64,000 nt of DNA. Source: Setophaga petechia (taxonomy: Eukaryota > Chordata > Aves > Passeriformes > Parulidae). This document shows positions 11,201 through 23,200 of this stretch, in pieces (positions within the stretch are counted from its first letter, which is position 1; each line of letters starts with the position of its first letter). The stretch lies in NCBI GenBank assembly GCA_024362935.1, contig JANCRA010000030.1, forward strand, positions 7,236,096 through 7,300,095, in the 5' to 3' direction. The notes beneath the pieces were generated by a model. It saw nothing but the letters and a program-made list of their open reading frames with translations. It made no database searches and was not told the DNA's origin. Position numbers and translations under genes: made by a program.

Positions 11201-14200
11201 GCTCACATGGCCATTTCAAACTGCTCCATCCACTTCCTCTTCATCTCTTCAGTCTTGCAGAAGAACTGGAAGCCCTGCTTTCCCTGCAGGTGGATCAGGT
11301 AGAAGCCGTAGGACCACTGCAAGGGGAAAGAGAGCTGACGTCCCAGCAGAACACACCACAGCTGCACTCACACAGCTCAGGCACTGCCCTGAGTGCCTGT
11401 CCCTGCCCCCTGAGCTGAGCCATGGCCAGGGACAGCAGGAGGAGGAAGCAGAGCTCCCTGTTTCTCTAACACATCCCAGCTAATGATGCCTGCGGCGCTT
11501 TGGGCGCTGTGCACTTGGAGTAGGCAGGATTTCATGGTGGCACATGAGAGAACCCAGATTCTTCTGCTCCACTGGATCCTCCCCAGCCATTCTGTCTGGG
11601 GCTGACAGCAAGTGACAGCCCAGGAGGAGCATCTGAGCTGCCCAGTGCACATATGCTCAGCCTGCCTCACACAAACACACCACAGCCACAGGGGTGCTCT
11701 GCTTACCATTTTTCCATGGGACTAGGAAGCATAGGAGAGCAAAGTGGAGAGAGATTTCATTAAAACACAAAGCCAGGAGAGTAAAGTGGAGAGAGATTTC
11801 ATTAAAACACAAAGCCAGCAGCATTCCCTCAGCAGCTCTTGGCTGCTCTCACCCCCAGTGTCCTTCACCCCACCTGCTCTCCCCATGGCAAGGGAGGGGA
11901 TTCAGCTAAAGGGGATCACTCAAAGCAAGAACTGGGAGGTTTTTCCTCCATGGCTGCAGAGTGAGCATCAAAGCACAGGGAAATGATGTTCCTTCAGTGC
12001 TTTGAGTGCCAATTTTGGCAGCCGGGTGTGCAGAGCTGCCTTTCCAGGCTCCTCCACCCTGCAGCTTGTGGGAGAAAGAACATCCTGGACCTTCCCTCCC
12101 TCCTCCCTGCCCTCCTCTCCTGCCCATCTGATGTTTGCTCCCTGACACTGGGCCAGAAAGCAGAGAGCAGCTTCCTCCCTCCTAACTCCAACCATCCCAG
12201 CCTCCTCAGGGCTGTTCTGCCAGGACACAGGTCAAGGATCCAGCCCAGCCCCACATTAATAAACATTTCCCAATGCTATTTAAGGCTGCCTTGAAAGTTG
12301 AGCATTTATTTTCCAGCTTTTTTTCCCTATTTTAAAAGGCTAATGGGAACATACTACCCTGAAACAGCTCCAAAATGGTCTCCAGAGCTAATCCTTAGTC
12401 CACCTACCTTCTTAATGTCCTTGTTATTCATGGGGTCATCAGTCATCTTGTGGAAGAGCAGCTCAATAATCTCCTTCAGCTCATAATTGTATCCTTTCCT
12501 CTTGCAGACGATCACCACTTTATCAAATAAAAATAAATACCTGCCCAAAGCAAGCAAATAAACCAGCAAGCCAGTCAAACACATCATTAAAAAATCCAAG
12601 GGGAAAGATTTGTAAAGATTTGTAAAGTTCTGAGGAGCTCAGCGTTGAGTTTGTGTCCTGCTGTGATTTCACACTGATGCTGGGTTATGGCAGTGAAATT
12701 CCAGGCAGTAATTGAAGAAATGAGCTCAGGGGGAAGCATCAGATGAGGGCACATTGAGTTTGGGGACACTGGGGACAGGGGCCACTCACTCACCTGTCCT
12801 GCTTGGTGTGGTTCACTATGGAGCGCACCTTGAGCTCCCCGTCGATCTTCGGCCTCCCAAACTCCTCCAGCTTCACCTGCTGCAGGAGCAAAGCAGGGCT
12901 CAGAGCCTGGAACGCTGCCCTGGGCAGCTGGGAGCCCAGAGCTGCCTGGATTCACCCCCCAGCCCTGCCCAAGCCCCTGGGAGCAGCAGCACCCCCAGCC
13001 AGGGGAGGGAGGATGCTGCAAGGGGAGCCTGGCCATGAGCTCAGCACCCCAGGAACCCCCAGAGCTCCAGCACTGGCACCCAGGGCAAGGCCCAGCAGCC
13101 AAAGCAGTTTTGCAAACCCTTCCCCACCTGCAATAAGCTATTTTTCAGGGGTTTCCACAATAATTTAGGATTTTGTCTCCATTAAATAACCATCCATTAA
13201 AATTTCATAGTTTTCGAATGAAGCCAAATCCAGCACCTCTCCAGGTCTGCTGAGGCTCAGCACTCCAGGAACCCCCAGAGCTCCAGCACTGGCACCCAGG
13301 GCAAGGCCCAGCAGCCAAAGCAGTTTTGCAAACCCTTCCCCACCTGCAATAAGCTATTTTTCAGGGGTTTCCACAATAATTAAGGATTTTGTCTCTGTTA
13401 AACAGCCATCAGTTAAAAGTTCAGAGTTTCCAAATGAAGTCAAGGCTTAAAGCCCCCAAACCCAGCACTCCTCCAGGTCTGCTGAGGCACAGCAACAGGG
13501 CTGAGTGTTTGACACCTCTGCAGTTTGGAGGATGAGTTCTCCTCAAAATACCTGGCTGAAATTTTGGGGATTTGGTGCCTCTTTACATGAGCCCTTCTCC
13601 TTCCCTTTCGGTTAACCTCTGTCCTCTTAAAATCAAAAGAAAACCTCTTTTTAAATAAAGCCAAATAGGCAGCTTGAGGAATTCTGTGTCCTCCCTACAC
13701 TGATAATGTGAGAAAAAGCTGAAGAAACATTTTTAGTGTAACACCAGCAAGAGAAACCACCCCCAGCCCAGCCAAAGCTGGATGGAGCATCCACCTCTGG
13801 GCCATCAGTAAATCATGAGAGAGTCTGAACACATGGGGATCTTTCAGCACATCAGAACAAGTAGTAATTGCCCAAAAAAACCCAAATACATAATAATTTT
13901 TAAAAATTAATAAATAATAATAAACTCATTAATTAATAATAATAAAATTAAACTGGGTTCAAGAGATTTTCCAGCTTACCAGGTTTTCTATAGAGCTCTG
14001 AAATTCACTTATTTTCTTCAAAGTCTCTTTATCCCTCTTGACTTCATTGATGTACATGGCCAAGTCCTTTAAAAAAAAAAGGGTGAATAGTGATTTTTGC
14101 TTTACCCAGGAGAGCAGACATGAGCCTGGCTCCCTGAATCCCTCAGGAGTCTGAGCAGGACCCCACTGCAGCCTGGGACAGAGCCAGGCAGGTGCTGCAG

Positions 14201-17200
14201 TGTTTTCCATTTCCCAGAAGATGGCAATGCATGAATCCATGGCAATGCAGGAATCCATGGCAGCACAGCGACCCCAAACCCCAAATTTTCATCCATCAAA
14301 GAGAAGGAACCATCCCTTCCACTGGAACAACTTCTTGCACCTTTCAGAGTGGATTTGCTGTGCCTGTTTGCTTCTTATCTGCTCCCTCCTTGACCTCAAC
14401 AACAGCTCTTGTCAACTTGGATTAAATCTGAGCAGGGGATTTTTTAAGACATCCCCCCCGGGTCAGACCTGGCTGAGCTCCCCAACACAAGGAGGGTTAA
14501 TCACATCCCATAATCACAGATCTACGTGACAATACTTGTAACATCACCAGGCCAAGGGCTGGCAGGGATGGTGATGAGAAATGACACAACCAAAAGGATT
14601 CTGAAGCAGGGAAACACAATCCCAGCATCAACTGGGACTTGAAACAACAACCTGCAAATGCTGGCTCTGGAATTTCACTGGGAGCTGCCTCTCCCCCACC
14701 ACCACTGGGAGCTCAGTCCTGCATTCTCAAGGCAGAGGATTGGTACCTGCACCAAAGAAACCCCACCACAAATGATGTTTTTGGGGCAAATCCTGCCCTT
14801 GCCTTGCAGAACCAACTATTCCAGCAAAATAAAAAGGAGCTGAATCCCTTTGGGAATGTCACTGCATCCACCCCAGACAGCAGCAATGTCTGCTGCCTGC
14901 CAGCACAGCAGACAGAAAGGCTGGACTTGTGATGAAAGACATCGTTTGGAAGTTAAGCCTTGGTTTACAGATCAATTAAAACCAAACTGAGTGGCTCCCA
15001 AACCCCCCGAGCCCAGCGCGGTCGGAACTGCTCCCACACTCTCCTGGTGATGGGGAGGAGGAGAGAGAAACCTCCCTGATGGTTATCAACATCTTCCTGC
15101 AGCAAATGCTGAGTGTGCAGCAGAGCCAGAGCAAACACACATTTATTTTTCAGCAGTGCTGCTGGGTGATGAGGCCAGGAGTGGGGTTTAGCTGCTGTCA
15201 CCAGGCCCAGCGTTCATCTGAGGCCACAGCAGCAGGCTGGGAATGCAACGTCCTTGAAAGCACCTCAGCTCCACAGAGAGCCCCACAGCAGCTCTGCATC
15301 CCTGGGCTGGCAGCAGAATGGCTGGAAAGGTCACCCAGCTTATGTAAGGGCCAGGAAATGCAGCCCTGTTACAAAAGCTGCAGCCCAGAGGGGGAAAACG
15401 AAGTGACCACGGGCACAGGGATGGAGCCTGAGGTGCTCCCCAGAGCATCCTCCAGCCAGCTCCTGCTGACAATGGATCTGCTGTGAATGTCTGTGTGGGG
15501 AGACATAACCCGGCCAGAAAACGTTTGGATCATTCTATAATTTGATTTTTGTTGTTGATGTTTTTTTCTGAGATTCTGGGGGCTCCAGCTCCAAAAACAA
15601 CTCGAAGCAAAGCAAAGTTCTAATGCCAAAAGTCATCAATTGTTGCAAACACATCTTCCCTTTAACAAAATAAAATAAAAAAGGTGGATTAAAGGATTCC
15701 CACCCAGCACCTGGCTAACAGCACCCAGGGAAGGCTCCTGTGGCTGCCACACTCCCTGACTCGCTGATTCCTCTGGAGCTCCTCCAAATCCCTCCCAGCA
15801 GAAACAAAACCAGGATCTGGCACAGCCTCTGCACACAGAGCAGCAACCAGGGAAATGTCCTGGCTCCTCAACAACCCCAGCTCCCCCCTCTGCCCCAGGG
15901 GGGACAAGGGATCTGCTGTGAGGCCACCACACCAAGTGACAACCAGTGCACACTGGTGTGGCCAGATGGAGCAGCCCCTGCCTTCCCTTGAGCTGCTCCT
16001 GGATGGATTTTCCATCCAAATTTTTGTTCCACAGAGCAGAGGGATGCTGAGCTCTGCTGAAGCCCAAAGCCAGCACAGTCCCTCCCCACTCTCACCCTCC
16101 TGTACCTGCATTGCCTCCAGAGCCTCCTTCAGCTGCTGCTTCTCTGGCCTGTCTGAGGAATGGCTGAGCAGCTCCTGAAATAAAAATAAAATAATAAAAA
16201 TAAATAATAGAAAATAGTAGAAAATAATAAAAAATAATATAAATTAAAACAATCAAAACAATAAAATAAGAATAAAAATAAAATTAATAAAAATATATAA
16301 TAATATAGAAAAATATCATATAAAAATTAAACAAATCAAAAATAATAAAATAAGAATAAAAATAAAAATAATAAAAATATATAATATAGAAAAATATCAT
16401 TTAAAAATAATGAAATATAAAAATATAAATAAAAATATAAATAAAAATATAAATAAAAATATAAATAAAATATAAATAAAATAAATGTATATATTAAAAT
16501 ATAATAATAATATAAAAATATGAAAATAATAACAATAACATAAATAATAAAACTAATAACAATAATAAAAATTAAATAATGAAAAATAAATATAAATTAA
16601 TAACAATTACATAATAAAGGTAAATATAAATTAATGAAAATAAAAGAGTTTGGCTGTGCTAGGAAAGGTGCCCAGACCCTGCTTGTACCAGATAAGGTTT
16701 GCCTGAGTGTTGGCAGGGTGGTGACAGGGATGTCAGGGTGGCTGCAGGCATTGCAAGGGTGACTGGAGGGATGCCAGGGAGGTGCCAGGGATGCCAGGGA
16801 GGTGCCAGGGATGCAGGGATGCCCAGCCAGGCAGCTGTGCCTGCAGGACAGGGAAGACACCAAGGGCTGGTGCTTGAGAGATCTGTTACATGGAGCTGAC
16901 TGGAGGAATTTCACACATAATCAGATTATATGCAAGCTTATTTCATATTCATTAAGTGCCTCTCGTGGGTAGCAAGTGCAGAATTACCCTGGGTCACTGT
17001 ACTTTAGGAGACAGCACAAATATTATGTCGTGTTAAGTAGCTCTGGTAATTATTTTATTTGAAGGGGTATAAAGATCCCAACCCTTGCTCTGCATTTGGC
17101 AATGATTCACCCTCCAGTGACAGAGGTGAAAGATGCTACAGCAGAGAGAGAAGTGCCAGTGCTGAAAAACCTACTTTTAACAGGAGGTGATACTTCAAAA

Positions 17201-20200
17201 CTCTTTGCATTGGAACCACCAGCAGATCTTGCAACTTGAATTTCCCATCCTGGACCTTCAGTGTGCATTCCTAGGAAGGAGATCAGTGAATCAGCAGTGA
17301 GAAAACAACAGCTTCACACCTAAAATAACATTTTCAGAGACTAAAAGAAGTCTCTGAAGTCTTGAGAATGTTTCTTTGGCTCCTGTAAAGTCAGTTCTGA
17401 TGCCCACAGACCTGTGGTCCTTGCAGCCACCCAGCCAGGGCTGGGCTCCCACCACAGAGGTCATCAAGGGATTAACCCCAGGAGCTGGACCCTCAATTCC
17501 AGCCATGCCATGCAAATGAGCCACTCCAGCCTAATGAGATGCTGCTCATTAGGGCAGAGCATGAATGCTCCCAGACCTGGGGCAATGTCAAATGAAACCC
17601 ATCTGCCTCTGCCACCTCCTCAGTGGGCCAAGCTGATCTGTGAGGGGCTGGCACTGAGCATGCAGCCTGTGCCTCTGGGCTCACTGATGAGCATTAAGTC
17701 ATTAAGATGAGCTAATTGTGGCTGCAGGAAGTTTTGCCACTGTTACCTTTGCCCAGACCCATTTTCAGCCCCTCTGTGTGACCTGGCAGAGCTGCCACGA
17801 GGGAGGGAGACACAGCAAAAGCAGAGAGCACCTGGATGCTCCAGCCTTGGTGTGAGACACAGAGAGCACATTTTACACAATTCCTAACTGCAGTTTTACC
17901 CCTGGACTGGGTTCACACAGGGAATCAAAGCACATTTGCAGAAGGTGAGGTAACGTGGACAGACAGCCTGGCAAATTCTGAAGAGCATCAAGAGCAAAGC
18001 AGGAATCAGAGCTGGGTGAAAACAGCAGCTCAAACAATGCAGCCCTTCTGGGGCTCCTTTGATTCCCTTAAAGTGTGGATCAGACTGAGGGGGCCAGGGC
18101 AGGAATTGTGGTGTTTGCCTGGGGATTGGGGTTTGCCTCTGAGGGTCCCCAATGCTGCTGGTGGCTCCCTTTGGGGATGCTCAGTTGTTCTTTGCACAAC
18201 TCTAAGAACTTGTCCCAGCCAGTCCCACTCAAATAAAGTCACTGGTTTGTTTTAACTTGGATAAACCTGGGGAGGAAGGACAGAGTGAGGGCCTGGTGAG
18301 CAGACAAGGGAAAAACCCCAGCTTTGCTCCCTGTGTGGCAGCACAGACACACTCTGACACCTTTCTTCTCTCCTGGTCAATCCAACATTCCCCAAGCACC
18401 ATGCTCAGCTCCAGCAGGTCCTTCCCAAAGCTGTGACAGGGCTGGGGACACCCTCAGCCCCCTGCTCACCTCCACCTTCTGCCTCACGTCCTCCCGGTTG
18501 GCAAGGAGGTGGTTCAGGGTGTTCTGGGCATATTCCATGTGGCTGCAGTACTTGCCATAAATCAGCAGCCTGGAGGGAAGGAAAATCACAGGTTAAACTG
18601 GAAATGCTGGCAGTTATAAGCTGTTATAAAGGATATATAAATGTGTGTACAGCAATAGGTGAGGCAAACAGCCATTCTCTCTTTTCACTGCTTAGCAGAG
18701 GATAAACACTCTTTTATTGTGTGGCTTTTTGACATTTAGGTTTTCAATGTTTGAACATTTGGAAGCTTCCAGAGCCTATGGAGGTGATGCAGCTCATGAT
18801 GGACAGAAGGGGCTAGGTGGCCAGAGTAGAGGAGCCTGGTTTTGGAGGGGTAGATGAGATAGTGGGATGAAATTCTTCCTTGGGAAAGTGGTGAGGAACT
18901 GTCAGAACTTGCCCTGAGAGCTTGTGGCTGACTCTGGAATCATCCAAGGCCAGGCTGGATGGGGCTTGGAGCAACCTGGGATGGTGGAAGGTGTCCCTGC
19001 CCATGGCAGGGTGTGAAATGGGATGAATTTTAAGGTCCATTCCAATCCAAACCATTCAGTGATTCTATGATGGTTCCATGCCACATTTTAGAATCACATC
19101 TTCTTGAAAGAGCCACAGGGACCTGGAGATCAAGAGCCTGGGTAATTGGGAAAAGAATGTTATCACAGCCTTTGGAAACACAGAGAAGCTCTGCATGGAC
19201 ACCTTGGGCTATAAATTTAAACACTGACAAAAAAAGAGCAGTTTTGTCGTGGATTCCCCCTCTTCCCTCATTAATCCTGCCTGACAGGTTTGGGTTTTCT
19301 CCCCCTTTCTGGCTGTTAACTGTGCTGCTGCTGCTAAGACACATCCTCCATCACAAACTGCACCTCATCCATTATCTGGGGGCCTCATCTCTTGATGGAG
19401 ATGACCTGGGAACCACTGACCCAGGTGCTCCATAAACATGGGACATTCACACCCTGCAGGGAAGTGAATAAAGAGATTTATGGAGCCACAGCCACTAAAG
19501 ATTATTCTTCCACCTTTTCCCCCTGACAGCTTCTACACAATAATATCTACCTTGCCAGCATGGGGAGAGCTTCAAAAAGGCTTCAGGAGCATAAATTCAA
19601 ACCTCTAGCTTCCAGAGGAAGAGATTTACAAACTATTTCCTTAAAAAAGGCCCCTGCAAAGCCAAGGTGCAATGCATCATCTTGCCAGAATGTCTCCAAG
19701 GATGTGGAGGGCAGCAGGAGTTATTTGTCATGGACAGATCTGGTGGAGGAAGGTCTCATATTCAGGGACCAAGTGGGGACTCTGGAGGTCCATGTTCCCC
19801 TCTTGGTGGGGCAAAACTGTCTCCCCAGTGAGTTCACCTCCTCCTCCTCCTCCTGCACTGAAATTCCCCTGCTGTAAAATGTGGTATTCCTGACTTTCAT
19901 GATTCCCTTCTTGGTGGGGCAACACTGTCTCCTCAGTGAGTTCACCTCCTCCTCCTCCTGCACTGAAATTCCCCTGCTGTAAAATGTGTTATTCCTGACT
20001 TTCCTGGTGGAGGAAAGGACTCTGCCTGTTTACATCAGCCTGCTCCAAACCCTTCATCCCCAACAATCTGATTTTAGGGACTTCTCCAAGGCAAAACCCC
20101 CTTGAGCAGCAGTTTCCCACAGCACTGATGTCCCCAAAGTCCCCATGGACTGAGGAGAGCTTCAGATCCACCATCACCACCTCACAGCTGCTTTTTCTCC

Positions 20201-23200
20201 TTCCCTCACATCTCTCCAAGGCTTTCAGGTCCTTCAGGAAGTTGAAGGGTGAAGTCAGCTGCTTCACCCATCTGCATGAACTCACCACCTCCAAGCATTC
20301 TGCCAGCTCCCACCAGCATGTTAACACAAGAAAACATTGATTTAATGGCTCAAAACCCAGCCCTGTGCTCCTGCCTGGGCAGCAGTGTCACCTCCAGAAC
20401 CCCTCCTGTGTCCCCTCCCTGCTCCCTGTGCCCACAGCTCTGCCCCAGGGATGGCACTGGCAGGAATCAGGAGATCAAAATCACCTGAGTGAGTTTTATG
20501 AGTGGTTTGAAATTATTTGCATTCCTCTTTGGAATATTTTTGTAATTTAACCCAAGAAAAAAATGCCCTTTATAAGGAGAGGCCCCCAGAATGATGGAAG
20601 ATGTGACCTCACGGTGTGTTATTAATGCAGATGGTATTTCTGGAGTTATTGACTTCTGAATGGCATTTCTGTGTCTAGACACTGGTTTAATCACAGTGAA
20701 ATAACAGCCTGGCACCGTTCCACAATGAATCACCCTTTGATTAGTATTAAGGATATTAAAGGCTTTTATCAACCTTATCTCTGCCTGCTGGGGTGCTCCT
20801 GCTTGCAGCTGCCAAAAGCCAGGATTGATTCTGTTTGTGAAAGAAACTTTTACATTTATTCATCGTGCAGAAGGTGCAGGATGAGCTCTGTGCCAAACAT
20901 GAGATTCTTGGAGGGTGAGGAATCACTTTGATCAGAGCAGGGCTGATCTCCCCTGCACAGGAGTCACCCCACCACATCACAGCCCTTGCAGAGACCACAC
21001 AAAACCCCTGGAGGCCACTGAGGTTTTGCTCCATTCCAGCTCATCTTTATCCCCACAATCACACTGGGTATTCAGACTCCTACAGGATGCTGAGCTCAAG
21101 GAAAATCCAGGAATTTGCAGGAGCAGGGATCCAAGGGAGCCTGGTGGTCACAGAGGGGATGTCCCAGCCTCTGCCCTGGGTGACATGAAGTTGTGGCTGG
21201 GTTTTGCTGCTTAATGTCAGCTCTCAATGATGTTTCAGCTGCCTCAAAACATTTTTCTATTGTGGATGCAAACCTGGGCTGCTGTGAAAGGCATCTCTGG
21301 AATCACAGAGTTATTAAGGTGGAAAAAGACCTCTGAGTCCAACCACTAACCCAGCACTGCCACTAAACCACAGCCCCAAGCACCACAGCCACACAATTTT
21401 TGGACACTTCCAGGGATTGTGACCCCACCACCACTCTGGGCAGCCTGTTCCAGTGAAGAAATTTTCACTAATATCCATTCAAAACCTCCCCTGGTGGAAC
21501 TTGAGGTTATTTCCTCTTGTCCTGTTGATCCTTGAGAAAAAAGACAGATCCCCACCTGGCCCCAACCTCCTTTCAGGCAGTAGTAGAGAATGAGAAGGCA
21601 GAGAGTAACAAGAACTCTGTTTAAATCTCAAAAAATAACCCAGATCTGTTCAAACTGGAGCTGCCTGAAGCCTGTGATTCCTTTACCTCTCTTTGAACTC
21701 CAGGAACACTTTTGCCAGGCTGCTTCCTCCAGACATCATCGAGACATCGATGGCTCTCAGGAAACTGAAGTGCACTTTAATGAGGTCCTAAAACCAAGCA
21801 ACAGCCAACACTTTACACACATTCAAAGCAAACAGAGCCCAGAGAAATGCACATTCCCTCCTTCACCAGGCAGGGGTTTCCCTCTTTTGGGTGTTTGTAA
21901 AGAAAAGTGTTCTGGTGGGACACAGCCCTGACTGGCCTGGAGGACAGGGGTGTAATTCCAGCAGGGAGAAATGCCCCAGGGTGGGAAGGGAGGAGGATTT
22001 GGGATGGAAAGAGTGGAGAAGATGAGGTTTTGAGAAATGCCCCAGGGAGGAGGATTTGGGATGGAAAGAGTGGAGAAGATGAGGTTTTGAGAAATGCCCC
22101 AAGGTGGGAAGGGAGGAGGATTTGAGATGTAAGGAGTGGGGAGATGAGGTTTTGAGAAATGCCCCAAGGTGGGGAGGGAGGAGGATTTGGGATGGAAAGA
22201 GTGGAGAAGATGAGGTTTTGAGAAATGCCCCAGGGAGGAGGATTTGGGATGGAAAGAGTGGAGAAGATGAGGTTTTGAGAAATGCCCCAAGGTGGGGAGG
22301 GAGAAGGATTTGAGATGTAAGGAGTGGGGAGATGAGGTTTTGACCTAGACCCTGTGCAAACCACAGCAGAAATAAATCCCTTCATCACCCTGTGCCCAAA
22401 CCAGCTAAAATCCAGAGCCCCAGCCCTGAAACATCCACTAGATAGAATTGTTTTCCTTTATAGAGTTCATCTATTCCCCACCTCTAAAACTGAGTGTTAA
22501 AGATTGTCTCCTAAAGCACTTTAAGCTCCACAGCACACGAAAGGCTGGAGCTCTCCAAGTGAATGCACAAATCTAACAGGAAATCAGAAAACCTCCTCCT
22601 AAGCAGGGAGAGGGCTGAGCTGCTGTGAAAAGAACAAAGATTTGAGGCACAATGCCCACGGTGTTACCTCCAAATTGATGAAAATAGCTTCCATGTCTTG
22701 GGGAGTCAGTACCAGCCTCAGGGGGTTCATGTAGTTCTGCAAGAGGGAAATGGGAAAGGCAGTGAGGTACTGGAGAGCAGGGAATGATGTTGTGCAATGG
22801 ATTTATTTTTATTTTATTGATTTATTTTATTTTAATTTCTGCTTCACCAGCTGAGTTCACCTGGGCAGGTTTTGATGAGCTTAAGCACTTGCAAAGGCAG
22901 AGGATGAGCAGGGATGGAAATGGGAGCAGGAATTCCATGAGTGCACCATCCCTGAGCTCCCACAGCATTTCCAGGGCTGGGAGGGTGCCAGACCCCCACC
23001 CATGGGTGCCCACAGTCCCTTCCCCTGCTAAAGCTGCAGCAGGGGGGTGAAATGCACTCTGCAATCCTTGGCTGCACTGAAGCATCTCCCCAGCCCTTTA
23101 TCTCCCTGGAATTCTGCTCTTGGGAAGGCAGCAGTGATGTGATTACATGGGCAATGCCTTTCTGAACAAATACATATTAATAGCAGCATCTACTGTTCTA

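Noticed and set aside
21813..22388. 191-codon minus-strand open frame with repeated SKPHLL-like words
   Set aside because: It is a product of the higher-order minisatellite in the W5-W6 intron.
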